Positions 19,900 through 29,198 are shown, counted from the stretch's first letter. The stretch: DNA of 57,896 nt from Candidatus Obscuribacter sp. (GCA_021772135.1 JADYXQ010000139.1:1-57896); one strand, 5' to 3'. The notes: generated by a model not told the origin, from the letters alone. Translations and numbers: made by a program.

Positions 19900-22800
19900 A
19901 TGGTCACAGCAGGCGATAAGAAGAAAGAAACAATGGATTTCATCAACACAACTGTTGATAAGAAGAAGCTCGGCAATCTTCTATCAGATGTGTATGAGAG
20001 ATTCGGCACAGCAAGAACAGCCGAACTGGCTAACTCGCTGAAAAACCTGGGCTTTAAATTTGCCACCAAAGCCGGCGTTACTGTTTCAATCGATGATTTG
20101 GATGTGCCGGAAGCCAAAAAAGGCTTAATTTCGGCAGCTGAAAAAGAAATTGAAGAAGCACAACGCCGCTATGAGCGGGGCGACATTACTGAAGTAGAAC
20201 GCTACAACAAAGTAATCGACACCTGGTCAGCCACCACTGACCAGCTCACCAAAGAAGTGGTAGATAACTTCGATCGCTTGAATCCTGTATACATGATGGC
20301 TTTCTCTGGAGCTAGAGGTAACATCTCCCAGGTTCGTCAGCTTGTTGGTATGCGCGGTCTGATGGCTGACTCACAAGGTCAAATTATCGACTTGCCGATT
20401 AAGTCCAACTTCCGCGAAGGCTTGAACGTTACTGAATACATCATCTCTTCTTACGGCGCTAGAAAGGGCCTTGTAGATACAGCTCTGAAAACAGCCGACT
20501 CAGGATACTTGACTAGAAGACTGGTAGACGTTGCTCAAGACGTGATTGTGCGTGAACCAGACTGCGGCACCGTGCGCGGTATCTTCATGCAACCGATTGC
20601 AGAAGGCGACAAAGACTTAGTCACCTTGCAAGAACGCATCTTCGGCCGCTCCGCTTCTGTTGATGTAGTTGACCCAGGGACCGGCGAAATCTTAGTTCGC
20701 GCCGGTGAACTAATTAGTCGCAAAATGGCCGCTACTTTAGACGAAACTCTGAAGAAGCCAAACAAAGTGGTTATGGTGCGCAGCCCGCTTACTTGCGAAA
20801 GCCAGTACGGCGTCTGTCAGAAATGTTACGGTTGGGCACTGACCAGTCACCGTCCAGTTGACCAGGGTGAAGCAATCGGCATTATCGCCGCTCAATCAAT
20901 CGGTGAACCTGGTACACAGCTGACAATGAGAACTTTCCACACCGGTGGTGCGGTATCAGGCGGTAAATCACGTAACCAGGTCAAGGCACCAGCTAAAGGC
21001 GTTGTTTCTTTCAAAATTCAAAGCCGTTCTATGCGCACTGCCTACGGTGACGTTATGGAACAGACAACTCGTGACGGTGTGATGAAAGTCACAGTGGGCG
21101 AGAAAGAACATTCATTCCCAGTGCCTGTAGGCACACTGCTCTTCTTGCCGACCGGCGCTGAAGTAATTGCCGGACAAATTCTGGCTGAGTACGATCCGCC
21201 AGGTTCGAAAAAGAACCTGACTGAGCGCGCCAGCAAAGACATCACAGCCGACATCTCCGGCCGTATCATGTTCCAGAACTTCCAGGCCGATGAAAAACGC
21301 GACCGTCAAGGCAACATCTCAAGAACAGCCAACCGTGCCGGTATCATCTGGGTACTAGAAGGCGACGTCTACAACTTGCCCTCAGGCGCTCATGTAGTGG
21401 TCAAAGATGGTCAGGACGTTAACGCTTTAGATGTTCTAGCCGAAATTCAAATCACTTCCGAACATGGTGGTGAAGTGAGATTCGGTCCGGAAATCGAAAC
21501 TGAAACAGTCAAAATATCCAAGACCAAATCACAAGTAAGACTGACTAAAGGCAAAGAGATGAATGTCATCATCGCCTCGGTCGGTGCCAATAACGCTAAG
21601 CTTGAGCCTGGTCAGAAAGGCCACATCTGGCGCGTTTCCAAACAAAAAGAATCGTTCGCCATCAAAGTTGTAAACGAAGAAGTTGTAGAGAATGGCAAGA
21701 TTATTGCTGAACTGGTTGATGACGGCTTAAACGTTGTTAGCTGCGGCGGCGAAATTATCTATGACGGCGTTGAAATTGACGATCGCCGCGTAGTCACCAA
21801 GGCCGGCAAAGTGCTCTTCGTTCCTGAAGAAGTACACTTCATCTCCAAAGACTCTTCACTGAAAATGTCTGAGACTGGTGAAACAGTTACAGCCGGTCAG
21901 GAAGTGGTTAAAGATGTCTTCGCTCACATGGAAGGTATCGTTGAAATCATTGCTGATAACGACATTATTCACGAAGTAATCGTCAGACCAGGTGACCTGG
22001 TGCCCATCGGCGACCCATCTGAAGTGAAAGTGCCTGAAGGTCAAATCGTTGAGCCTGGTACTGAAATTGTTGAAGGTTATGCCTACAAAGATCGCAAGCT
22101 GGTTAACCTCTTCGAGAAAGAAGATGGTTCCTGCTACGTCATTGTTCGCCCAGTGGAAGAGTACTGGATTGAGCCTAGAGAGACCAAGTTCAAGCATAAA
22201 GCGACCGACGAAAAAATCTCCCTGCGCTCAGTCACCCAACTTTTGTTCCGTGACAGAGAGAAGGTCCGCCACATTCAAGGCGCGCAATTGACCAGAACTT
22301 CTTTGGTTCTGCAAATGCAAGGCCACCTGCAATCTCTCAAGGGTATTGTAGAAATGGCAGAAGACCTCAATATCGTTGTGCAAGAAAACATTCTCTTGCG
22401 CCGCGAACAAGATTTGAACGTCACTCTGCTTTCTGTTGAACATGGACAAATCATCGACGCCAAATCAGCCGTTGCCACCACGCAAGTGCTGACCAGAACC
22501 GATGCCCGCGTACAACTGTCTAAGACAGACGAACGCAGAATCTTGCTCATTACCGAAGAGCAACAAGTGCACCAGAAAATCAAAGGCACTTGCAACTTGA
22601 AAGAAGGCGATTTGATCCGCTTCGGTGATCCGTTGTCGAAAGCATCTACTGCTTCAATATCAGGACAAATCGTTTCTAATGAAGGCGCCGAAATTGTCTT
22701 GAGAAAGGGCCGTCCGTATCTAATTTCAGTCAACACACAACTACAGTGCGAAGACGGAAACCTGGTACAACGGGGCGATTTACTGGCCACTCTGATATTC

Positions 22801-23595
22801 GAACGTCAGAAAACCGGAGACATCGTTCAGGGTCTGCCTAGAGTTGAAGAGGTTCTGGAAGCAAGAAAACCTAAAGAAGCTGCCATTCTCGCCGAGCGCG
22901 AAGGCAAAGCTAAACTGGTCACCGAAGATGACACCACAAGACTCTACATTGTCTTTGGTGATGGCACTGAGGAAGAAATTCCAATTCCTCAAGGTCTCAA
23001 CATTATCTTGGAAGACGGCGACCCCGTCACACTAGGTATGCCTTTGACAGACGGCCCACCGAATCCGCACGACATTGTCAGATTGCGCGGCATCGAAGCC
23101 GCTCAGAAATATTTGGTAGACGAAGTGCAGTCGGTATACCGCTCGCAAGGTGTGGAAATTGCCGACAAACACATCGAAGTAATCGTCAGGCAAATGACCC
23201 GCAAAGTCAGAGTCGACGATCCAAAAGACACGATCATGTTGCCGGGCGAACTCATGGAGCGTTATCACATTGACCAGGAGAATGAGAAATCGGCTCAACA
23301 AGGTCTTGAAGGCGCTACCTACACCGATGTATTGCTTGGTATCACCAAGGCATCACTCAACACTGAGTCATTCATCTCTGCCGCATCATTCCAGGAAACC
23401 ACAAGAATTCTGACTGAAGCAGCTGTAGAAGGTAAGAAAGACTGGTTACGCGGTCTGAAAGAGAACGTCATCATCGGCCGCCTGATTCCTGCAGGTACTG
23501 GCTTCCAGGGCCACGCCATGCCGGTTGAAGAAGAGGAAGAAGAAGAGGATATCTATCCACCAATCGGTGAAGGTAGCTTCAACGTTCCTGCCTAG
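19900..23595 (+). CDS. rpoC2: RNA polymerase beta' C-terminal subunit
   Basis: 1231 residues. It starts with the conserved segment following the split (VDKKKLGNLLSDVYERFGTA) and contains the second zinc site (CESQYGVCQKCYGW) and the bridge helix/trigger loop entry (GEPGTQLTMRTFHTGGAVSG). A several-hundred-residue insertion of beta-rich repeats follows within the trigger loop (cyanobacterial SI3-like, about 350-950). The C-terminal jaw/clamp end reads IIGRLIPAGTGFQG. An acidic stretch (EEEEEEED) precedes the C-terminus. The ribosome-binding site AAAGAGGGA precedes the ATG. It is the last gene of the rpo operon, closed by a strong terminator 21 bases after the stop. Confidence 0.97.
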   Translation: MVTAGDKKKETMDFINTTVDKKKLGNLLSDVYERFGTARTAELANSLKNLGFKFATKAGVTVSIDDLDVPEAKKGLISAAEKEIEEAQRRYERGDITEVERYNKVIDTWSATTDQLTKEVVDNFDRLNPVYMMAFSGARGNISQVRQLVGMRGLMADSQGQIIDLPIKSNFREGLNVTEYIISSYGARKGLVDTALKTADSGYLTRRLVDVAQDVIVREPDCGTVRGIFMQPIAEGDKDLVTLQERIFGRSASVDVVDPGTGEILVRAGELISRKMAATLDETLKKPNKVVMVRSPLTCESQYGVCQKCYGWALTSHRPVDQGEAIGIIAAQSIGEPGTQLTMRTFHTGGAVSGGKSRNQVKAPAKGVVSFKIQSRSMRTAYGDVMEQTTRDGVMKVTVGEKEHSFPVPVGTLLFLPTGAEVIAGQILAEYDPPGSKKNLTERASKDITADISGRIMFQNFQADEKRDRQGNISRTANRAGIIWVLEGDVYNLPSGAHVVVKDGQDVNALDVLAEIQITSEHGGEVRFGPEIETETVKISKTKSQVRLTKGKEMNVIIASVGANNAKLEPGQKGHIWRVSKQKESFAIKVVNEEVVENGKIIAELVDDGLNVVSCGGEIIYDGVEIDDRRVVTKAGKVLFVPEEVHFISKDSSLKMSETGETVTAGQEVVKDVFAHMEGIVEIIADNDIIHEVIVRPGDLVPIGDPSEVKVPEGQIVEPGTEIVEGYAYKDRKLVNLFEKEDGSCYVIVRPVEEYWIEPRETKFKHKATDEKISLRSVTQLLFRDREKVRHIQGAQLTRTSLVLQMQGHLQSLKGIVEMAEDLNIVVQENILLRREQDLNVTLLSVEHGQIIDAKSAVATTQVLTRTDARVQLSKTDERRILLITEEQQVHQKIKGTCNLKEGDLIRFGDPLSKASTASISGQIVSNEGAEIVLRKGRPYLISVNTQLQCEDGNLVQRGDLLATLIFERQKTGDIVQGLPRVEEVLEARKPKEAAILAEREGKAKLVTEDDTTRLYIVFGDGTEEEIPIPQGLNIILEDGDPVTLGMPLTDGPPNPHDIVRLRGIEAAQKYLVDEVQSVYRSQGVEIADKHIEVIVRQMTRKVRVDDPKDTIMLPGELMERYHIDQENEKSAQQGLEGATYTDVLLGITKASLNTESFISAASFQETTRILTEAAVEGKKDWLRGLKENVIIGRLIPAGTGFQGHAMPVEEEEEEEDIYPPIGEGSFNVPA

Positions 23596-23616
23596 CCTTA
23601 ATTTGATTGATGCTTG

Positions 23617-23652
23617 AAAATAAAAGACCCTCGCAAGAGGGTCTTTTATTTT
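23617..23652 (+). terminator. Strong bidirectional terminator after rpoC2
   Basis: A perfect 16-base inverted repeat with arms AAAATAAAAGACCCTC and GAGGGTCTTTTATTTT around a GCAA tetraloop. The downstream arm supplies the U-rich tail for the rpo operon. The mirror arm does the same for the convergent gene ending at 23678. Confidence 0.92.
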
Positions 23653-23677
23653 CGAATAATTCTAAGAACTCTGAAAA

Positions 23678-24370
23678 CTAGTCGAGAATACCGACGAAAG
23701 ATTGAATAACAATGGCGTGGTTAGCCTGATCGTCAAATTGATCGCGTCTGTTGATGTATTGATATTGGTAGCCGATTTCGACCCGGCTGCGTTTCACGGT
23801 TTTGATTCCCAACCCGGCAAACATTCGGTTTTGATCTATTCCTGCTTGGGGGCCATTTTCAACGGTATTCAAATTGATAAAAAGTTCGTCAGAGGCGGTC
23901 AAATAAAGTCTCTTATTCAGATCGCAGTTTAGTTTGACCAGATGGCGCACGCGGTTGCCGGTTTGAGGCAAGTGCGTGAATATTCTCTGTTCAAGCCTGG
24001 TGCGGTTTATCAGTGCAAGCCTTTGGCGCTCTCGGGTAAAGAGAATTTGCTCCCAGATTCGGTGCTCGTGTAAAACCGTATCGTTATAAGTGGTCAGCCA
24101 TGTATAGCCGCCAAAAAGAGAAGTATGTTTATTCAAATTGAACTGGAGAGCGGGTCTAATCAGCAGTTGGCTCAGCCCCGACACTCCATCACCCATGCGC
24201 GGATTGACTTCGAGATATGCCCGAAACCGTTTCTTAACAGGGATATCAAGGGTTATAGGCGTCCAGAGTTGCAGGTCGTGTTCGACGCCTGCCCAGACCG
24301 GTAGTTCAGCACTTAAAGCAGCTAAACAAACCAGCAGACTGTTTTTAAACTGCTTGAAACTCAATCTCAT
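23678..24370 (-). CDS. DUF2490-type outer-membrane beta-barrel protein
   Basis: 230 residues. An N-terminal signal peptide (LLVCLAALSAELPVWAG) is followed by alternating polar and aromatic beta strands typical of a small outer-membrane barrel. The pattern DLQLWTPITLDIPVKKRFRA, then LLIRPALQFNLNKHTSLFGG and WEQILFTRERQRLALINRTR, matches DUF2490 proteins (role unknown). The C-terminus ends in hydrophobic beta residues. The gene converges on rpoC2 and shares its terminator. It implies a Gram-negative envelope. Confidence 0.75.
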   Translation of the reverse strand: MRLSFKQFKNSLLVCLAALSAELPVWAGVEHDLQLWTPITLDIPVKKRFRAYLEVNPRMGDGVSGLSQLLIRPALQFNLNKHTSLFGGYTWLTTYNDTVLHEHRIWEQILFTRERQRLALINRTRLEQRIFTHLPQTGNRVRHLVKLNCDLNKRLYLTASDELFINLNTVENGPQAGIDQNRMFAGLGIKTVKRSRVEIGYQYQYINRRDQFDDQANHAIVIQSFVGILD

Positions 24371-24473
24371 AGCATTTCTGCTGGGTTCCCACGACTGTCA
24401 ACGGGCAATTATAACCATTGTTGAGCTTGTCGCCGGTCTTGTAAACCAGGGCAGAGCTGAAAATGCTTTAGCG

Positions 24474-24929
24474 CTAATGTCGGTGCGGGTGAGCGGGTTT
24501 TTTGTAGTCGGCATGCAAGATTTGATTGGCATTGAAGCGTTTGCGGATGCGGCTGGCCAGAAAATAAGTACCAGCTTTGCGAGACGGATTACAGCGCTGA
24601 TCCAGCAGCAAATGTGTCAAAAGCGATAGTGTAATGCCTACACGGTAAGGCTGCCGAGCTTTTCCTTTGAAAAAGAGGAAAAATAAGGCAATCAATTCGT
24701 ATGAATGGAGAGGCAAATAGAGCTTGCCGCTGTAATTTTCGTGTGAGGCTTCTTTCAGCATCGCCCAGTTCATCTTCCAACCGTGAGCGCGAACGTAATC
24801 AAAAATGTGATCAAGGTCGATTAGAAAACCTACTAAAAAGCTTGCCCATGCTGCCTTCGGAGACCTGTAAACATAGTAGCTGGCGCAGCTTACGCCTGCA
24901 GAAGTGATGATGTGACCAACTGTTCTCAT
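24474..24929 (-). CDS. Membrane-bound metal-dependent hydrolase-like protein (YdjM/DUF457-like)
   Basis: 151 residues with about three or four hydrophobic segments. The motifs FLIDLDHIFDY, LPLHSYEL and LLTHLLLDQ place His and Asp residues as in the LexA-regulated inner-membrane hydrolase family, where they are thought to bind a metal. The C-terminus is His/Arg-rich (HADYKKPAHPHRH). The substrate of this family is unknown. It stands alone, with 103 bases to the DUF2490 gene downstream. Confidence 0.65.
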   Translation of the reverse strand: MRTVGHIITSAGVSCASYYVYRSPKAAWASFLVGFLIDLDHIFDYVRAHGWKMNWAMLKEASHENYSGKLYLPLHSYELIALFFLFFKGKARQPYRVGITLSLLTHLLLDQRCNPSRKAGTYFLASRIRKRFNANQILHADYKKPAHPHRH

Positions 24930-25084
24930 ACTTTCATGATTCCCTAATTTGCCAGGATCCTTGATAGAATCAGTGCTGTAGTCTTTCTTGCCTTTGCCCC
25001 GGAATCCCTAGACAGTCTTGAGATCGTCTTGAAGTTATACCCGGCGCGCAATCTACGCAAACAAACCTTCGGAGTTTTGAATTA

Positions 25085-26272
25085 ATGCAATCTGTGGCTG
25101 GCCCTCTGGGCCGTAAAACGAAGCTCTTCACTTTCACTGTAGCGCTCGCCGCTGGTCTTCTTTTCACAGCTCTTGATGACTCAATTGCTCGAGCCGATGT
25201 TCCCGTCATACCAGCCTCAACAGCCACGCAAGCCGTGGGCATGTACAATCTCGGCCTCGCCGCTTACAAGCAGGGCAGCCTCGAGTCAGCCATTATTTTC
25301 TTCCGTCGCGCCACTGATATGGACCCGAACCTGGCCGATGCTCAATACAATCTCGGCGTTCTTTATCAGAGTCAGCGCCGCTTAAAAGAAGCGATTCCAC
25401 GCTTTCAGGAAGTTTTACGGGTTAAGTCTGCCGATCCTGATGCCCACTTCCAATTGGGTATCGCCTTGATGGATATGGGACGAGCGGCCGAAGCCAAAAA
25501 TCATTTCAGCGCCATTGCCCCAACTTCACCGCACTTTGCCGACGCGCAAAAGCGCACACAAACTTGTGACGCTCAACTGGCCGGTGCTACTGTTGCTACA
25601 CCGAGTTATAACCCTACTCCTGCTCCCAATAATGCTTTCAACAGCACCGCCAATAGTGCCATGAATTTGAATGCCGGCGGCGATCAGCCCATGATTAATC
25701 GCAGTGAAAGTGTCGATCCCGGCAATACCATCAGCCATGTTGTTCAACCCCTTCAAGTACAGCAAGTACAGCAAGTACAACAAGTTCAACAAATTCAACA
25801 AGCAGCTCAACCGCCTAAAGCGATCACGCGCCCGCTCAGCCCCCCAAAGGCAGGCACACCAACTGCGGTACTGGCGAATTCTTCCGCTCGCATTATCGCC
25901 ACCGGTTTTTCCGCACCAAGCGGCCTGACATTCGATCGTCTGGGTAATTTGTATGTAGCCAATTACACCAGCAACACCGTCGATCGTATCTCAGCTGACG
26001 GCACCCGCATGCAATTCAGCTCGGGATCAAACTTGAAAGGTCCGATTGGCCTCGCCGCAGATGAAGGTGGCAATATTTACGTCGCTAACTATGACGGTGG
26101 CACCGTTGCTCGCATTAGCCCTGCTGGTGTCTCAACAATCATCGGTACCGGCTTCAGACAGCCTTATTACCTCACTCTCGATAGAGAAGGGAATTTGTTC
26201 GTCAGCCAGCAAATCGATAATTCGGTGGTGCGTCTGACATTGCCTCGTCCAGTTGTTTCGCGCAATCAATAA
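25085..26272 (+). CDS. Secreted TPR protein with C-terminal NHL-type propeller repeats
   Basis: 395 residues. A signal peptide is present (KLFTFTVALAAGLLFTALDD). Three TPR units span about 48-155 (AVGMYNLGLAAYKQGSLESA; ADAQYNLGVLYQSQRRLKEA; PDAHFQLGIALMDMGRAAEA). A low-complexity linker with a VQQ repeat follows, then three NHL/SMP-30-like repeats (GLTFDRLGNLYVANYTSNTV; GLAADEGGNIYVANYDGGTV; LTLDREGNLFVSQQIDNSVV). Three blades are too few for a closed propeller, so it may be partial or assemble as an oligomer. A GGAG ten bases before the ATG supports the start. The acyltransferase gene follows after 11 bases, so the two are probably co-transcribed. Specific role unknown. Confidence 0.8.
   Translation: MQSVAGPLGRKTKLFTFTVALAAGLLFTALDDSIARADVPVIPASTATQAVGMYNLGLAAYKQGSLESAIIFFRRATDMDPNLADAQYNLGVLYQSQRRLKEAIPRFQEVLRVKSADPDAHFQLGIALMDMGRAAEAKNHFSAIAPTSPHFADAQKRTQTCDAQLAGATVATPSYNPTPAPNNAFNSTANSAMNLNAGGDQPMINRSESVDPGNTISHVVQPLQVQQVQQVQQVQQIQQAAQPPKAITRPLSPPKAGTPTAVLANSSARIIATGFSAPSGLTFDRLGNLYVANYTSNTVDRISADGTRMQFSSGSNLKGPIGLAADEGGNIYVANYDGGTVARISPAGVSTIIGTGFRQPYYLTLDREGNLFVSQQIDNSVVRLTLPRPVVSRNQ
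25754..25798 (+). repeat. 9-bp tandem repeat coding for VQQ/IQQ
   Basis: Five consecutive units of the CAAGTACAG type (later units drift to CAAGTTCAA and CAAATTCAA) encode a Gln/Val-rich linker between the TPR and NHL parts. Copy-number change would stay in frame and only alter linker length. Confidence 0.8.
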
Positions 26273-26283
26273 ACTAGAAGCAA

Positions 26284-26973
26284 ATGGCAGACTCAGAACT
26301 TAAAGTTGAAGAAGAGAAAAACTCTAAGAAGATCGTAGCTGCGCCACTTGATGCGGCACGTTTTGACGCTGAGCGCATTCGCGTGCAAATGATGGTGGGC
26401 AACCAGTTTGTCATGCCCTATCACTTTGTCATGACTCGCTTAAAAGTAATCGGACGAGAGAACATTCCCAAAGAGGGTTCGCTTATCGTGGTGGCCAACC
26501 ACATTTCGACTTTAGATCCACCCTTGTTTGCTTACGCCACTCAAAGACACATGCTTTATATGGCCAAAAGCGAATTATGGAACAACAGGTATATGGGCAA
26601 ACTGCTGGATTGGCTGGGCGCTTTGCCGATTAACCGCGACAAACCGCAACTTTCTACGGTCAAATTTATGCGCCAGATCATGAAGACCGGTTGGTCGCTC
26701 GGTATGTTTATCGAAGGTACACGCTGCAAGGTGCCTAACTCAATTGGGCGCCCTCATGTAGGAGCCGCTTACTTTGCTAAAGTGACTAATAGCCCAATAT
26801 TACCCATTGGCATTACCGGGACGGACAAACCCTTTGGTCCAGCTCGAGTCAATATCGGCAAAATTATTCAGCCAGGCGATGACCTAGAAGCGAAAACCTG
26901 GGAAATCATGGACACCCTGGCGGAGTTGACCGGTTTTCAAATACTTGAACGGAAGATGGCAGACAAGCACTGA
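26284..26973 (+). CDS. plsC: 1-acyl-sn-glycerol-3-phosphate acyltransferase (PlsC family)
   Basis: 229 residues. The acyltransferase motifs are present in order: NHISTLDPPLF (NHx4D catalytic block), LPINRDK (block II) and FIEGTRCK (EGTR, glycerophosphate binding), then LPIGITGTD. PlsC adds the second acyl chain to lysophosphatidate at the inner membrane in phospholipid synthesis. The N-terminal 40 residues are charged and lack a clear TM helix, so membrane contact may be peripheral. It follows the TPR-NHL gene by 11 bases. The stop codon lies in the loop of a short dyad (26963-26981) without a T run. Confidence 0.88.
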   Translation: MADSELKVEEEKNSKKIVAAPLDAARFDAERIRVQMMVGNQFVMPYHFVMTRLKVIGRENIPKEGSLIVVANHISTLDPPLFAYATQRHMLYMAKSELWNNRYMGKLLDWLGALPINRDKPQLSTVKFMRQIMKTGWSLGMFIEGTRCKVPNSIGRPHVGAAYFAKVTNSPILPIGITGTDKPFGPARVNIGKIIQPGDDLEAKTWEIMDTLAELTGFQILERKMADKH

Positions 26974-27041
26974 GTGCTTGTTGTGCGGGCGAGTTTTGCG
27001 CACTACCAGTGGTGCTAGTATCAATTTTAGTGTTGGAAATT

Positions 27042-27539
27042 CTACCTAGCTGCGCCTTCTTGCCAGAACGGGCCTTTTTTAAACTCATCCACTGCGTCAA
27101 AACCATTGTGGTAGAGCTCTTCGAGCACAAAACTCTGAGTATAACCGGCGTCTATAATTTGCGGCAAACTGGCGAAATTTAGCGAGATGCGCCGGCTGGG
27201 AAAAATGTTGTTGGTGCAATAAATGACGATGGTGGCTTTTTTATTGGGCACAAGCTTTTCTAGACGTTCTTTACTGATATCGGCACCGAACGGCAGGGCC
27301 CCTTTTATGTGACCCTGATTATATTCATGCTCGCTGCGCAAGTCGAGGACGACCAGGTCAGGTTTGCCTCGCAGTTTCTCAAATTTTTCCAGGGTGATGG
27401 TGTGATCTTTGATATTGACGCTATTAACCGTGTTTTTATACTCGCCGAATGTCAGAGGAACTTCGCCTTTGTCTTGAGCTTGCGAGGCGATACCGACTAA
27501 TGATGCCAGAAGGAAACTACAGATAGCGCTTTTTTGCAT
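27042..27539 (-). CDS. Secreted rhodanese-domain protein
   Basis: 165 residues from the ATG at 27537-27539. The frame is open 38 codons further but only this start gives a signal peptide (MQKSAICSFLLASLVGIASQ). The rhodanese domain shows the substrate-side motif VVLDLRSEHEYNQGHIKGAL and the active-site cysteine in IVIYCTNNIFPSRR. Rhodaneses transfer sulfur (some selenium) through a persulfide on this Cys, and single-domain secreted forms act in the periplasm. It is divergent from the selenoprotein gene across a 125-base shared upstream region. The physiological acceptor is unknown. Confidence 0.82.
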   Translation of the reverse strand: MQKSAICSFLLASLVGIASQAQDKGEVPLTFGEYKNTVNSVNIKDHTITLEKFEKLRGKPDLVVLDLRSEHEYNQGHIKGALPFGADISKERLEKLVPNKKATIVIYCTNNIFPSRRISLNFASLPQIIDAGYTQSFVLEELYHNGFDAVDEFKKGPFWQEGAAR

Positions 27540-27664
27540 GTTCAATCTCTTAAACCTCGAATCACATTTAATCTCAGAACCGTCCACAATTATCGTCCCT
27601 GGGTTGATGATAGTCTTAGCTGGGGAAATTAGCTTAACCATGTAATTAAGCATTTGGAGGCGCT

Positions 27665-28744
27665 TTGGTCAATTTAATCGACAGGCTTAGCCGCACCTCG
27701 GCACATGCTTTACTTGCAGGTGTCGTCATACTGGCGTCCGCCGGCTCATCTCTGGCAGCTCCGGGAGTTCTGGAGGGCCGCGACGCCCGAGTCAACGTCG
27801 ACAATCTAACCAGGCAAGTGCAATGGTTCAGTAGTTTAAGAGACGCTGAAGATTCGGCAAGGCAGAAAGGCAAACCGGTGCTATGGGTGCACATGCTCGG
27901 TAAAATTGACGGCGCCACGTGAAGTGCCGGCAATAGCTTGAGGGCCGTGTCGCTCTCTTCGGGTCCGGTGGTCAATTATTTAAAAAGCAATTTTGTCTGC
28001 GGTACAAAAGACATTACCGGTGAACCTTATGCCGGCATCTCCGGACGCCATGAAATTAACGGCAATGCCGTTCGCACCACCAATGGCGCCGGCCCGCATA
28101 ACATTCAAATGTTCGTCTTAGCAGCCGATGGCACCGTGCTGCATTGCCTGCCCGGCTATTGGGACGGTCAAGATTTGATGCACGAACTCAATTTTGCCCG
28201 AGAGTTGAACTCTGTCTGGAATGAAAATATTCCGCTTGAGCGTAAAAAGCATGAGTTCACGCGAATGCAAATGGCCCATGTCGGAACTCACTCACCAGCC
28301 ATGGTGGCACGCAGTCGTATGCAAAGCTTTGATCAACAATATGAGGTGCGCCGCAGACTCGCCACATCAGACACCATCCTTGATCAAAACCTGGCGGCGC
28401 AGTCTTTGCAGATGGGCATGAAGGTCCCTGCGGGCGCGTTTAAAACCACCGATGTAATCATGCATGAACGTATGGCCGTCAGACCATTTATGCCCTATCA
28501 GCAATTTGATGTCCTGGCTTTTTCTGATTATGGCAAACCTAAATACGACAAAAATGAAGACTATCGCAATGTGCGAGGGATGGTAGATAAGACGGCTGCG
28601 CGCAACGCCCCAGAGCTTGGTGTTAAAACCGTAAGCAATAGCAATGCCGTCGGCCAGCTTTCTGCTTCGCCCTATTTAGCCAGGCACGGTATTAAACAAT
28701 TCGGCCAGATGCGCAAACAATATCGAAACCTTGATCGTTATTAG
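27665..28744 (+). CDS. Predicted secreted thioredoxin-like selenoprotein (Sec86 encoded by in-frame TGA)
   Basis: One reading frame runs from TTG 27665 to TAG 28742-28744, interrupted only by TGA at 27920-27922. Read through, it gives 359 residues with Sec at 86. GGAGG lies four bases before the TTG. An N-terminal signal peptide ([19 protein letters not shown]) exports it. The TGA falls at a likely redox site after a thioredoxin-type strand ([25 protein letters not shown]), and the sequence continues without break into [35 protein letters not shown] and a helical C-terminal part. A hairpin suited to be a bacterial SECIS follows the TGA, and tRNA-Sec is in the same window. Gene callers would report an 85-residue ORF and a separate downstream ORF. 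The alternative is a recent nonsense mutation. The exact redox function is unknown. Confidence 0.82.
27940..27957 (+). promoter_or_regulatory. Candidate bacterial SECIS hairpin
   Basis: Stem GAGGG paired with CTCTC (one G-U) around the loop CCGTGTCG. The loop begins 23 bases after the TGA codon at 27920-27922 and contains G and GU. Bacterial SECIS elements sit inside the coding region with a loop guanine about 16-37 bases downstream of the UGA, where SelB binds. Position and shape fit; the stem is short, so this is a candidate rather than a certain element. Confidence 0.55.
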
Positions 28745-29187
28745 CGGCCGTCAAATTGAGTCAGATCTAGACGACTTTGAATGATGGAGTAGCGGCGAGC
28801 AATGCGTGCCTGCCATAGCGCCAGAGACGGCGTGATGATGAGTTCCATTACTAGAGCCAGGTTCATTGGTAGAGCAGGGGTGCCGCTGGCGGGAATGCTA
28901 CAGAGCCTCGCTAAACCTCCGATAAGGACAAGGAAAGTGAGGACCCGCACTTCACAGCATCGTCGTTCGATGTTGGGGATTATAAACGCGAAACAGAGAC
29001 CAAGCCCGAGAAGTAGGCCGGAAAGGTAGCGAAAATGGCTTTCTAGATCGGGTGAGCGTGCAGATATCGCTAGTAACTGCGTGCCATAAACTGCGCCGAT
29101 TAAACCCGCGCTGATAGGGACAATGCAGGCGAGGGCGAAGCTGGTTTGCAACAAGCATTTTTCTTTATTTGCCAGTTTTATTTTCAT
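28741..29187 (-). CDS. DUF4345-like membrane protein
   Basis: 148 residues with four predicted TM helices (about 15-35, 50-70, 82-100, 110-128). The conserved pattern [18 protein letters not shown], then IERR and [11 protein letters not shown], fits the DUF4345 family, whose function is not known. The stop codons of this gene and the selenoprotein gene overlap tail to tail by four bases, so the two converge with no room for a terminator. Confidence 0.7.
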   Translation of the reverse strand: MKIKLANKEKCLLQTSFALACIVPISAGLIGAVYGTQLLAISARSPDLESHFRYLSGLLLGLGLCFAFIIPNIERRCCEVRVLTFLVLIGGLARLCSIPASGTPALPMNLALVMELIITPSLALWQARIARRYSIIQSRLDLTQFDGR

Positions 29188-29198
29188 GGGGCTTGGTC

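Noticed and set aside
26963..26981. Dyad ACAAGCAC-TGA-GTGCTTGT as a terminator of the acyltransferase gene
   Set aside because: The stem overlaps the stop codon, has a three-base loop and is not followed by T residues.
27938..28744. Independent gene starting after the TGA
   Set aside because: It is in frame with the upstream ORF, lacks its own ribosome-binding site and signal peptide, and continues the same fold. It is better read as the second part of the selenoprotein.
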